From Psychrobacter sp. Choline-02u-9 (GTDB taxonomy: Bacteria > Pseudomonadota > Gammaproteobacteria > Pseudomonadales > Moraxellaceae): a stretch of DNA of 64,000 nt. Under the pieces are notes generated by a model. The model was not told where the DNA came from. It was given only the letters and a program-made list of their open reading frames with translations, and ran no database searches. Below, in pieces: positions 38,330 to 48,139 of this stretch. The stretch lies in assembly GCF_002836505.1 (NCBI RefSeq), contig NZ_PJBF01000059.1:124001-188000 (forward strand). The letters run 5' to 3'. The position numbers and the translations under genes are program-made. Within the stretch, counting starts at the first letter, position 1; each line of letters begins with the position of its first letter.

Positions 38330-38475
38330 ATTAATGACATTTTTCATATCTATTTGAGTAATTGTAAAGATTGTTTCAAATAGACGGAAATATCATTAGA
38401 GCTTAGTAGGTCGTCAAAACGCATTGTTATTTTGGCGACCGTTTCATTTATAAACACATTTTATTAATAGTCATT

Positions 38476-39492
38476 ATGATAACGATTGAGCAACTCATTA
38501 CTCGAATTGAGCAGCGTCAGCCTATTATTAATAAGGCTGAGATTGATACTGAGCAATTGTGTCAACCATTCAGTAGCGTCGGTAGTTTGACGACAGCCAG
38601 TCAGCAGCAGTTAAGCTTTTTGGCAGATCCTCACTATATTTCTAGCTTGGCGAGCAGTGACGCAGGGGCAGTGTTGGTAACGGAAGCATATCGTGACCAG
38701 GTGCCTACCTCAGCGATAGCGCTAGTCGTTTCAAATCCATATCTGGCTTATGCCAGTGCCAGTCAGCTGTTTGCACGTCATTCTTTATCTAACGGAATTC
38801 ATCCTAGTGCTGTGATTGCAGACAGTGCTGTTATTGGCGAGCAAGTCAATATCGGTCCTTTTTGTGTGATTGGTGACAATGTACAAATAGGGGCGCGTAG
38901 CTCACTTGATGCTCATATCGTGGTTGAGGCCAATACCAGTATCGGTACCGATTGTGTCATTAAGTCGCAAGTCGTTGTTGGGCCTGAGTGTGTCATTGGC
39001 AATCACGTTAGATTGCATGCAGGAGTAAGCATCGGATCTGAAGGGTTCGGTTTTGCGCCTACTAAAGATCCTAGTAACACAGGTTGGGAGCGCATTGCCC
39101 AGTTAGGCCGTGTCATTATTGGTGATTATGTACGAGTTGGTAGCCAGACATGTATCGATCGTGGCGCTATCGATGATACAGTTATTGGTAATCACGTGAT
39201 TATTGATAATTTGGTACAAGTTGCCCATAACGTCCGTATCGGTGACGGCACTGCTATTGCTGCTCAAACAGGTATTGCGGGTAGTACTACGATAGGTAAG
39301 CGCTGTATAATAGGCGGCGCTGTCGGTATCACAGGGCATATCGAGATTACAGACGATGTTGTTTTATCTGGCATGACCATGGTAACCAAATCCATTAAAA
39401 CCGCTGGCTCATATTCATCTGGTACGGCTGCAATGCCAACTGCTAATTGGCGACGTGCTGCTGTACGTTTTCGTCAGCTAGGCAATAACTAA
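38476..39492 (+). CDS. lpxD: UDP-3-O-acylglucosamine N-acyltransferase
   Basis: Third enzyme of lipid A synthesis, adding the N-linked hydroxyacyl chain to UDP-3-O-acylglucosamine. It has 338 residues. An N-terminal uridine-binding domain (FSSVGSLTTASQQQLSFLAD) precedes a left-handed beta-helix of hexapeptide repeats (IGEQVNIGPFCVIGDNVQIG and so on) and the catalytic His region DNLVQVAHNVRIG. A short C-terminal helix (WRRAAVRFRQL) closes the trimer. It lies 146 bp after bamA with no skp between them, and 52 bp before fabZ. Confidence 0.96.
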   Translation: MITIEQLITRIEQRQPIINKAEIDTEQLCQPFSSVGSLTTASQQQLSFLADPHYISSLASSDAGAVLVTEAYRDQVPTSAIALVVSNPYLAYASASQLFARHSLSNGIHPSAVIADSAVIGEQVNIGPFCVIGDNVQIGARSSLDAHIVVEANTSIGTDCVIKSQVVVGPECVIGNHVRLHAGVSIGSEGFGFAPTKDPSNTGWERIAQLGRVIIGDYVRVGSQTCIDRGAIDDTVIGNHVIIDNLVQVAHNVRIGDGTAIAAQTGIAGSTTIGKRCIIGGAVGITGHIEITDDVVLSGMTMVTKSIKTAGSYSSGTAAMPTANWRRAAVRFRQLGNN

Positions 39493-39544
39493 TGCAAACA
39501 CAAACGAATAATAGATATTCAAAACACAGCAAGGAAGCGTCATT

Positions 39545-40081
39545 ATGAGCAATAACAATATAGATATCCCAACTGATGAAGACGTTAAAAGCTTGGCTGA
39601 GCAAGGTCTTACGCTACCATTGACGTATCATACGATTAAGCATTACTTACCGCATCGTTATCCTTTTATGCTGGTAGATCGTATTGTAGCTTGTACGCCA
39701 GGTGAGTGTATTACTGGTATCAAAAACGTGACTATTAATGAAGAGTTTTTTAATGGGCATTTTCCTGACGAGCCAATCATGCCAGGGGTATTGATGGTGG
39801 AGTCAATGGCACAGGTTTCAGGCATACTTGGGTTCATTACCGCAGGTCTGACTTCAGAAGACGGTTACCTCTATCTATTTGCAGGTGTGGATAAAGTCCG
39901 TTTTAAACGCCGTGTGATTCCTGGTGATCAGCTTATCATTCGCGCAAAAACTGTGATGCAAAGACATGGTATCTATAAGTTTGATTGTACTGTCCATGTC
40001 GAAGATGAATTGGCGGCTAGTGCGCAAATTATGATTGCACGTCAAGAGCAGCAAAAACCTGCTAAGGTGAAGGGTGCTTAA
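39545..40081 (+). CDS. fabZ: 3-hydroxyacyl-ACP dehydratase FabZ
   Basis: Hot-dog-fold dehydratase of type II fatty-acid synthesis. It draws on the same hydroxyacyl-ACP pool that LpxA and LpxD use. Seen: LPHRYPFMLVDRI with the catalytic His, FNGHFPDEPIMPGVLMVESM with the catalytic Glu, and AGVDKVRFKRRVIPGDQL. It has 178 residues, with a short acidic N-terminal extension over the usual 150. GGAAG lies before the ATG. Confidence 0.96.
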   Translation: MSNNNIDIPTDEDVKSLAEQGLTLPLTYHTIKHYLPHRYPFMLVDRIVACTPGECITGIKNVTINEEFFNGHFPDEPIMPGVLMVESMAQVSGILGFITAGLTSEDGYLYLFAGVDKVRFKRRVIPGDQLIIRAKTVMQRHGIYKFDCTVHVEDELAASAQIMIARQEQQKPAKVKGA

Positions 40082-40254
40082 GTTTTTAATAAGCCATACT
40101 GTACAAAGAGCAATATTGAAACCGCTCACTACCACTGCAATAAATAGCTACATGTAAATTCAACAACATAACTGGTATTAGCTTCGTTAGTAACACTGAA
40201 ATAGCGATACTTTTTTATTATTTACTCGCATCAAATGATACAAGGGCCCATCTT

Positions 40255-41034
40255 ATGAGTCAGATTCATCCTACAGCACTCATCTCACCGTCCGCGCAGA
40301 TTGACGAGACTGCTATCATCGGGCCCTATTGTATCGTTGGTGATGAAGTATCAATTGGTGCGCATACGGTTTTGCATAGACATGTCGTTGTGACTAAACT
40401 GACTCGTATTGGCCAACACAATGAGTTTTATCAATTTGCGAGTATTGGTGAAGATCCTCAAGACTTGAAATATGCAGGTGAGCGCACTTGGCTTGAAATC
40501 GGCGATCACAATACGATTCGTGAAGCCTGTAGCTTACACCGTGGTACAGCGCAAGACGGCGAGCTGACTAAAATCGGCAGTCATAATCTACTGATGGTAA
40601 ACACCCATGTCGCACATGATTGTGTTATTGGCGATCATAACGTACTGGCTAACAATGTCGGTGTAGCGGGGCATGTGACTATTGGCGACCATACCATCAT
40701 CGGTGGTAACTCAGGTATTCATCAGTTTTGTACAGTAGATGACTATAGCTTGATTGGCGGAGCAAGCCTCATTCTAAAAGATGTGGCTGCATTTACGATG
40801 GTATCTGGCAATCCAGCAAAGGCTCATGGACTCAATATCGAAGGCATGCGCCGTAAAGGTTGGTCAAAAGAAACCATTAATGTATTGCGTCAAGCGTACC
40901 GTACGATTTTCAGATCAGGTTTGACCACTGTACAAGCGTTGGAAGTCTTACATAATGAGCTATTAGCTAAAGAGCCAAAAATTCAGCTACTTATTGATTC
41001 ATTACAAAATAGCAGCCGCGGTGTTGTACGCTAA
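40255..41034 (+). CDS. lpxA: UDP-N-acetylglucosamine acyltransferase
   Basis: First enzyme of lipid A synthesis. It is a left-handed beta-helix trimer with repeated hexapeptides (IHPTALISPSAQIDETAIIG, FCTVDDYSLIGGASLI). The catalytic His is in VNTHVAHDCVIGDHN, and GNPAKAHGLNIEGMRRKGW leads into the C-terminal helical part. It has 259 residues, the normal length. A terminator follows, and lpxB is not downstream, unlike in E. coli; it must lie elsewhere in the genome. Confidence 0.97.
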   Translation: MSQIHPTALISPSAQIDETAIIGPYCIVGDEVSIGAHTVLHRHVVVTKLTRIGQHNEFYQFASIGEDPQDLKYAGERTWLEIGDHNTIREACSLHRGTAQDGELTKIGSHNLLMVNTHVAHDCVIGDHNVLANNVGVAGHVTIGDHTIIGGNSGIHQFCTVDDYSLIGGASLILKDVAAFTMVSGNPAKAHGLNIEGMRRKGWSKETINVLRQAYRTIFRSGLTTVQALEVLHNELLAKEPKIQLLIDSLQNSSRGVVR

Positions 41035-41112
41035 AGAAAGCATAACTCGATTAATGATGAGTTTGATACTTTTAATCGGTTAAATTCTTATGGAATGAAG
41101 GCGAATTAGATG

Positions 41113-41142
41113 AAAGCCATAACTATTTGTTATGGCTTTTTA
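41113..41142 (+). terminator. Terminator after lpxA
   Basis: An 11-bp stem AAAGCCATAAC / GTTATGGCTTT with a TATTT loop, followed by TT and an AT-rich stretch. It closes the pyrH-lpxA cluster. Nothing else is recognised in the 41035-41336 gap. Confidence 0.8.
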
Positions 41143-41336
41143 TATTTATGAGCACTTGACTTTTTTGGTCGCTTAGCAGAAACTGAGCGTTTACGATATT
41201 GTAATCAATTCTTTCTTAATGTTGCTGGGCGTTTCACATCGAAGCGTTTACTAAATAGTCCCACAGTAAGGCCGACTATTTATGTTGATCAAGGAAGATT
41301 ATCAGTAACGTTAATTGAAGCACGAGGACGGAAAAA

Positions 41337-42689
41337 ATGGCTATCAATAAACAAGAACATGCCCAATGGAGCTCAAGCTTTGGCTTCGTATTGGCAGCAG
41401 TAGGCTCAGCAGTTGGTTTAGGAAACATATGGAAATTTCCATACATGGTTGGCGAAAGCGGTGGTTCAGCTTTCGTTATTGCCTATTTGTTCTGTATCGC
41501 GCTGGTCGGTTTTCCGATATTAGTTGCTGAATGGTTAATTGGTCGACGTGGTCAAAAAAACCCAGTCAATACTTTTTCAGACGTAGCAGCGACTGAAGGT
41601 AAGTCACGTAGCTGGGGCATCGTTGGTGCTACTGGTATCTTAGGTGGCTTCTTAATTCTATCGTTCTATAGTGTGATCGGTGGTTGGGCGCTTAACTATA
41701 TTACTAAAGTTGCAACAGGTAGCTTTGCTGGTCAAGACAGTGACTCTGTTGCTGCAACCTTTGATGCTATGCTTGCATCAGCTGGTACATTGACGATCTG
41801 GCATACGGTATTTATGATCTTAACCGCTGTCATCGTTGGTATTGGTGTGACAAGTGGTATCGAAAAAACAGCTAAGATTTTAATGCCATTATTGGGTGTG
41901 ATTCTGTTCGTTATCGTTGGTTACAACGTGATTAACGGTGGATTTGGTGAAGCAGTTGCTTACCTATTTACACCAGATCTTAGCAAACTAACGGCTGATG
42001 TTATGCTTGCAGCATTAGGTCATGCATTCTTCACACTATCAATTGGTATGGGTATCATGGTTGCTTATGGTTCGTATTTGGGCCGTGAAGTAAACTTGCT
42101 AAAAACAGCACGTACCGTTGTTATTTTAGATACGGTTATTGCGTTGGCTGCTGGTCTTGCCATCTTCCCAATCATCTTTAGCAATGGTCTAGATCCTGCA
42201 TCAGGTCCTGGTCTTATCTTTGTAAGTTTACCAATTGCTTTCGGTAGCATGGGTGCGGGCACTATCATTGGCGCATTGTTCTTCTTGCTTATTACCTTTG
42301 CAGCTATCACCTCATCTATCTCGTTACTTGAGCCAACCGTTGAGTTATTAGAAGAGCGTACGTCGATGAGTCGTACTGTATCGACTATCGTGGCAAGTAC
42401 AGTAATCTGGTTGTTAGGTATTGCAGCACTGCTATCGTTCAACCTATGGTCTGACTTTACTATCATGGGTAATGGTATCTTTGATGCATTAGATAAGCTT
42501 ACTAGTAAGTTCCTATTGCCTCTAACAGGTCTGGCTGCAATTGTATTTGTTGGTTGGAAAATGGATCAACGTAACATTCAGCAAGAGCTTGGTTTATCTA
42601 ATGGTACATGGCAGCTGTGGCAAATCGTTGCGAAATTCATCGCGCCAATCGCTGTTATTGTAGTATTTGTGACGTCATTGATGGGATAG
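41337..42689 (+). CDS. Sodium-dependent transporter, NSS/SLC6 family
   Basis: LeuT-fold Na+ symporter of 450 residues with about eleven to twelve hydrophobic helices. The family signature GLGNIWKFPYMVGESGG lies in helix 1, with LVAEWLIGRRG after helix 2 and FFTLSIGMGIMVAYGSYL in helix 6 at the substrate site. The natural substrate, probably an amino acid or similar small zwitterion, cannot be deduced. A good ribosome-binding site (GAGGACGG) precedes the ATG. A bidirectional terminator separates it from tgt. Confidence 0.92.
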   Translation: MAINKQEHAQWSSSFGFVLAAVGSAVGLGNIWKFPYMVGESGGSAFVIAYLFCIALVGFPILVAEWLIGRRGQKNPVNTFSDVAATEGKSRSWGIVGATGILGGFLILSFYSVIGGWALNYITKVATGSFAGQDSDSVAATFDAMLASAGTLTIWHTVFMILTAVIVGIGVTSGIEKTAKILMPLLGVILFVIVGYNVINGGFGEAVAYLFTPDLSKLTADVMLAALGHAFFTLSIGMGIMVAYGSYLGREVNLLKTARTVVILDTVIALAAGLAIFPIIFSNGLDPASGPGLIFVSLPIAFGSMGAGTIIGALFFLLITFAAITSSISLLEPTVELLEERTSMSRTVSTIVASTVIWLLGIAALLSFNLWSDFTIMGNGIFDALDKLTSKFLLPLTGLAAIVFVGWKMDQRNIQQELGLSNGTWQLWQIVAKFIAPIAVIVVFVTSLMG

Positions 42690-42752
42690 TAGTCAAAATA
42701 GACTCTACTTAAATCATTAAGTGATAATCATTGAGTGATAAAAGCAGCACAG

Positions 42753-42788
42753 AAAAAGGGCTTAAGATTATTCTTAAGCCCTTTTTTA
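42753..42788. terminator. Bidirectional terminator between NSS transporter and tgt
   Basis: Stem AAAAAGGGCTTAAG / CTTAAGCCCTTTTT with an ATTATT loop. An A-run on the left and a T-run on the right allow it to serve both convergent genes. Confidence 0.9.
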
Positions 42789-42830
42789 TTTCAACAGATA
42801 TCGTTATACGGTCGTGAATATTAAATAGGA

Positions 42831-43985
<1,155 letters not shown>

Positions 43986-44246
43986 TTAACCGATATATGA
44001 GCTATGAAAATGGCGCTAATTATAGCATTGTTAGCGGTTTTTTTGGACATGGATATTTAGTGGTATCGATACATAGTTAATATGTTCTTTAGGGATTTTA
44101 TTTGACATCCCTTTTTCATAACCAAAAAATACAGATAGCACGCCAAAAGACACAGACAGTGCTAGAGGTCTATTGATACAGTAGAAGTTATACAGGTGAG
44201 GTAATAATCATTGCCACACCATGCTTTTAGATGCTGGAGACATGAC

Positions 44247-44897
44247 ATGAAAAAGACAGCTTACTTATTATTGAGTGGTTTATTATTGATATCAGGAGGG
44301 GCTATGGCTACTGAGGAGCCGAAATATACGGTGTTGACCCAAGTAGATGACTTTGAGCTGCGTCGTTATGATGAGCAGCTAGTAGCGCAAACGTGGGTGA
44401 GTGGTGACCAAGACTCAGCAAGTCGTGAAGGGTTTAAGATTTTAGCGGACTATATTTTTGGTAATAACACCGCACCAAGTGGCGACAGTAGTAAAATTAG
44501 TATGACGGTACCTGTCACGATGCAAGCTGATAACAAAGAAAGTGATAATGAGTCACAAAAAATTGCCATGACAGCACCAGTCAGTATGCAACAAGACAAT
44601 GGTAAGTGGCGCGTACAATTTACGATGCCTAGTAAATATACGATGCAAACACTGCCAAAGCCAAACAATCCAAACGTTGAAATTATAGAAGTGCCTGCAC
44701 AGACGTACGGTGTGATTAAGTTCTCTTGGCTCGCAGGAGAGGACAAAGTAGCGGAAAAAACCGAAGCGCTGCAAACATGGATGCAAAACCAGAATTTGAC
44801 GCCTATAGGCGAGCCTGAATTAGCACGTTATAACCCACCTTGGACGCTACCATTCTTACGTCGTAATGAGGTGATGATTGCGTATCAATCTAAATAG
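44247..44897 (+). CDS. SOUL-family haem-binding protein
   Basis: Secreted protein of 216 residues. It has a signal peptide (MKKTAYLLLSGLLLISGGAM, cleavage likely after AMA) and a SOUL/HBP domain: YTVLTQVDDFELRRYDEQLV, then two repeats of the MT-x-PV motif (ISMTVPVTMQ and IAMTAPVSMQ), FTMPSKYTMQTLPKPNNP, and ending RYNPPWTLPFLRRNEVMIA. Animal homologues bind haem; the bacterial role is not known. The ATG at 44247 follows GGAG by 8 bases, which decides against an upstream TTG at 44211. Confidence 0.88.
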   Translation: MKKTAYLLLSGLLLISGGAMATEEPKYTVLTQVDDFELRRYDEQLVAQTWVSGDQDSASREGFKILADYIFGNNTAPSGDSSKISMTVPVTMQADNKESDNESQKIAMTAPVSMQQDNGKWRVQFTMPSKYTMQTLPKPNNPNVEIIEVPAQTYGVIKFSWLAGEDKVAEKTEALQTWMQNQNLTPIGEPELARYNPPWTLPFLRRNEVMIAYQSK

Positions 44898-44908
44898 TAA
44901 TCGATCCA

Positions 44909-44938
44909 TAAAAAAAGACAGCAATCGCTGTCTTTTTT
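44909..44938. terminator. Bidirectional terminator between SOUL gene and asd
   Basis: Stem AAAAAAGACAGC / GCTGTCTTTTTT with an AATC loop between convergent genes. Confidence 0.9.
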
Positions 44939-44961
44939 GTGCTTAATATAAGGTATCTAAG

Positions 44962-46095
44962 TTAGACGTTTTGCTCACGGATGATATTAAGCATACGACG
45001 TAATGGTTCTGCTGCGCCCCATAACAATTGATCACCAACAGTAAATGCGCCTAGATACTCAGGGCCCATATTAAGCTTACGTAAGCGACCTAGCGCAACG
45101 GTTAGGGTGCCAGTCACTGCTACTGGAGTTAGGCGATTCATAGTAGCTTCTTTGTCATCTTCGACTAAGTCCAACCACTCGTTGCCACTGTTTTTGAGTG
45201 CAGCTTCGATTTCTTCTAGTGGAATGTCTTTTTTCAGCTTGATCGTTAAACCTTGCGCATGACAACGCATAGCGCCGACGCGTACACACATACCGTCGAT
45301 AGGAATCGTACTGGTATCATCGTTACCCAAGATCTTATTGGTCTCGACGCCGCCTTTCCATTCCTCTTTTGACTGTTTGTTTTCTAGCTGCGCATCGATA
45401 TAAGGAATCAAGCTACCTGCCAATGGTACACCGAAGTATTGTGTAGGGAAGTCTGCTGAGCGCTGAGTCTGAGCGATTTTTTTATCAATCTCAAGAATCG
45501 CACTAGCAGGGTCAGCCAATTCGTCTTTAACGGCATCGTGTAATACGCCCATGCCATTGATGAGCTCGCGCATGTTGTTTGCGCCAGAGCCACTAGCGGC
45601 TTGGTAAGTCATGGCGCTGACCCATTCGACCCAGCCTTTGTTAAACAGCTCGCCGATAGCCATCAGCATCAATGATACGGTACAGTTACCACCGATAAAG
45701 TCTTTTTTGCCGTTGGCTAGGGCACTATCAATAACGTTACGGTTGACTGGATCAAGAATGATAATGCTGTCATCTTTCATTCGCAGCGTACTCGCCGCAT
45801 CAACCCAGTAGCCGTTCCAACCGCTATCACGCAATGGTTGATGGACTTTTGACGTATAGTCACCACCTTGGCAAGTAATAACGACATCACAAGCAGCAAG
45901 TGCTTCAATATCATGAGCGTCTTTTAGTTGGTCGGTTTCAATACCATCGAATTTTGGTGCATCACCACCAGCATTACTGGTTGAAAAAAACACGGGTTTG
46001 ATCCCGTTAAAGTCATTTTCTTCCTGCATACGTTGTATCAATACTGACCCTACCATACCGCGCCAGCCTACCAAACCTACTGTTAAATCACTCAT
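44962..46095 (-). CDS. asd: Aspartate-semialdehyde dehydrogenase
   Basis: Reduces aspartyl phosphate to aspartate semialdehyde, the branch point to diaminopimelate, lysine, threonine and methionine. It has 377 residues and is of the enterobacterial type. Seen: [18 protein letters not shown] (NADP site), [21 protein letters not shown] with the catalytic Cys, [15 protein letters not shown], and the C-terminal [21 protein letters not shown] start at the ATG at 46095, 9 bases after AGGA; a TTG at 46104 is less likely. The 46105-46534 gap upstream is AT-rich, and I see nothing specific in it. Confidence 0.96.
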   Translation of the reverse strand: MSDLTVGLVGWRGMVGSVLIQRMQEENDFNGIKPVFFSTSNAGGDAPKFDGIETDQLKDAHDIEALAACDVVITCQGGDYTSKVHQPLRDSGWNGYWVDAASTLRMKDDSIIILDPVNRNVIDSALANGKKDFIGGNCTVSLMLMAIGELFNKGWVEWVSAMTYQAASGSGANNMRELINGMGVLHDAVKDELADPASAILEIDKKIAQTQRSADFPTQYFGVPLAGSLIPYIDAQLENKQSKEEWKGGVETNKILGNDDTSTIPIDGMCVRVGAMRCHAQGLTIKLKKDIPLEEIEAALKNSGNEWLDLVEDDKEATMNRLTPVAVTGTLTVALGRLRKLNMGPEYLGAFTVGDQLLWGAAEPLRRMLNIIREQNV

Positions 46096-46534
46096 GAAGT
46101 TCAATCCTATTTACAATTATTTGTTGCATCGTCAACCGATAACAATGCCGTGAATGGCGCGAAAAAGCAAGGCGTTTTGGCTATTATTTGGTCGTTTTCT
46201 ATACACTATTAACTATGTCGGCTATAACTTTAAGTTATTACTGTTGAATAGATACTTGGCTATCTGACGACATCAAAAATATAATGTTTAATAAAGCACT
46301 CATTACATTGAGTGAGCCAATATTGTAACGTTTTATGATAGTTGTCGCATAATTGAGACTCACCAGTAGGCGAGAATCTTCTGAAATGCTAAAGTAAGTC
46401 TCAAACACAATTACTCGACGTTAGTTATTTGATGTCAGGTGAGTTACAACCACGATATTTCTTATCAAATAAAAGCTTAACCAATATACATCATTGGCTC
46501 TATCAATATTTCAATCAACGGTTAGTACCTACTT

Positions 46535-47665
46535 ATGGATCTCTCACTATTATATTACGCCTTACAAGGTCTAGCAGGATTCATCGCCTTTGTCACAATC
46601 TGGGGCTGGTTACCGCTGGATAACTGGTGGGTGCGCGGTGTTGAGTTTCCACGCATCCAAATAATGGTGCTTGGTATTATCGCTTGGGTTGGCATGATAG
46701 TGTTTTTCTCAGAGTGGGAGTTAGGGCAGTGGATATTGTTTGTTGTATTGAGCGGTACGTTAGCATTTCAGCTGAGAATGGTACTGCCATATACTAAGCT
46801 GTGGAAAAAAGAAGTTCAAAAGGCAAAAGATAAGCCAGAAGGGCAAGCGCATCAAATAAAAATCATGGTATCAAACGTATTGACGCCCAATGATGAAACG
46901 CAGAAGCTGGTCGATTTGGTTAAGCAAAAGCAGCCTGATATCTTAATTACGTTAGAGAGTGATAAGAAATGGGAGCAAGCCCTACACCAAGTTGAGTCTG
47001 ACTATCCCTATACCGTGAAAGTGCCACTAGATAATTTATATGGTATGCACTTGTATTCTAAGCTTGAGCTAATTGATCCTGAAGTTAAGTATTTGATGAT
47101 AGATGATATACCGTCTATCCATACACAGTTGCGTTTGCAAGGAGGCCGCGTCGTTTGGTTATATTGCTTACATCCTATGCCGCCTAGCCCAACTGAAGCT
47201 GATAAGTCCACCACGCGTGATGCTGAGCTGCTCATGGTGGGTAAACATATAAAAGAAAACGATCAAACGGCGATACTGGCAGGTGATCTCAATGATGTCG
47301 CATGGTCAAAAACCACGCGTCGTTTCCAACGTATCTCTGGCCTGTTAGATCCTCGTATTGGTCGACATTTCATTAATACCTTTCATGTTAAATACCCATT
47401 TCTACGTTGGGCTCTAGACCATATCTTTCATAGTGCCTGTTTTACAGTAGTTGATATTCAGCGTATGCCATCCGTAGGATCTGATCACTTTCCTGTGATG
47501 ACTACCTTACAATATGAGCCAGAAGAGGCAAGCAAGCAAGAAGGCAATGCGCCTACTGCACAAGCAGAAGATATCCAAGAAACTGACAACAAAATCGAAG
47601 AAGGCAAGAAAGAAGGCGAAAAAGTGTCAGAAGAACACAGACAAGAACAGCGCAGTTTTGGTTGA
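46535..47665 (+). CDS. Endonuclease/exonuclease/phosphatase-fold membrane protein
   Basis: Product of 376 residues. Two to three N-terminal hydrophobic helices (about residues 5-22, 40-60 and 65-80) are followed by an EEP domain. Its metal and catalytic residues are visible: MVSNVLTPN, the Glu in LITLESDKKW, YCLHPMPPSP, LAGDLNDVAWS (Asp, Asn), LDHIFHS and VGSDHFPVMTTL (final Asp-His). The last 45 residues are Glu/Lys/Gln-rich and disordered. The substrate (nucleic acid, phosphoinositide or other phosphodiester) is unknown. The catalytic domain probably faces the periplasm, given the helix count (inference). Confidence 0.85.
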   Translation: MDLSLLYYALQGLAGFIAFVTIWGWLPLDNWWVRGVEFPRIQIMVLGIIAWVGMIVFFSEWELGQWILFVVLSGTLAFQLRMVLPYTKLWKKEVQKAKDKPEGQAHQIKIMVSNVLTPNDETQKLVDLVKQKQPDILITLESDKKWEQALHQVESDYPYTVKVPLDNLYGMHLYSKLELIDPEVKYLMIDDIPSIHTQLRLQGGRVVWLYCLHPMPPSPTEADKSTTRDAELLMVGKHIKENDQTAILAGDLNDVAWSKTTRRFQRISGLLDPRIGRHFINTFHVKYPFLRWALDHIFHSACFTVVDIQRMPSVGSDHFPVMTTLQYEPEEASKQEGNAPTAQAEDIQETDNKIEEGKKEGEKVSEEHRQEQRSFG

Positions 47666-47772
47666 TAAAAGAGGCCGTTTATTAACGGTAATGCATAAAA
47701 GTGATGTAAGCATATGCTTACGCAAAATAGAGTCTTTAGCTTCTATCGGCACCAAATTCATTGGCCTATAAT

Positions 47773-47960
47773 ACATCCATCAACACAAGGATACGCATGG
47801 ATGTAGTGTTGAGACAGTACCAATAAAAGTACAGGTCAGCCCGCTGTCTTATATAATACTGTTAAATGACTTAGGATGAGTCAGCACGGAAGAGAGATAA
47901 TAACAATAACACGAAGTATTGAAACCCTGAACCAATCGCCCTAGGTTCGGGGTTTTTCTT
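47773..47960 (+). ncRNA. Candidate structured small RNA
   Basis: The 474-bp gap 47666-48139 has a TATAAT at 47767-47772 and then a dense run of inverted repeats: ACATCCAT/ATGGATGT (47773-47780 / 47797-47804), GACAG/CTGTC, GTAC/GTAC and TGACT/AGTCA (47867-47871 / 47879-47883). It ends in the terminator at 47922. A nine-codon open frame with AAGGA before its ATG lies at 47797-47826 (MDVVLRQYQ). The -35 is poor, and the terminator could simply serve the upstream gene. It matches no RNA family I know. Confidence 0.25.
47922..47960 (+). terminator. Rho-independent terminator
   Basis: AAACCCTGAACC pairs with GGTTCGGGGTTT (12 bp, one G-T), 10-base loop, followed by TTCTTT. It terminates either the EEP gene (257 bp upstream) or the candidate small RNA. 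Confidence 0.75.
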
Positions 47961-48047
47961 TGTGTGGATTTTGGTTTAATAAAGTTTAAAATGCTTAACT
48001 CCGATATTTTTTTAAAGCTTCCAGTTAAATATCTAACTGCGCAAAAT

Positions 48048-48083
48048 AAAGAAGGGTATATGCAATAGCATATACCCTTCTTT
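48048..48083. terminator. Terminator after surA
   Basis: A perfect 16-bp stem AAAGAAGGGTATATGC / GCATATACCCTTCTTT with an AATA loop. On the minus strand TTTATTTT follows. It lies about 57 bp past the surA stop codon. Confidence 0.75.
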
Positions 48084-48139
48084 GTTTAAATCGATTCAGT
48101 GCTTTCGCTAACTTAATACTACTAGCTTATTGCAACATA

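Noticed and set aside
42065-42466. A 133-codon minus-strand frame inside the NSS transporter gene
   Set aside because: It is an antisense shadow of a membrane-protein gene; no ribosome-binding site or recognisable motif.
47797-47826. Nine-codon frame as a transcription-attenuation leader peptide
   Set aside because: No biosynthetic gene follows the terminator on that strand and there is no run of one regulatory codon, so classic attenuation is unlikely. It is kept only as part of the small-RNA hypothesis.
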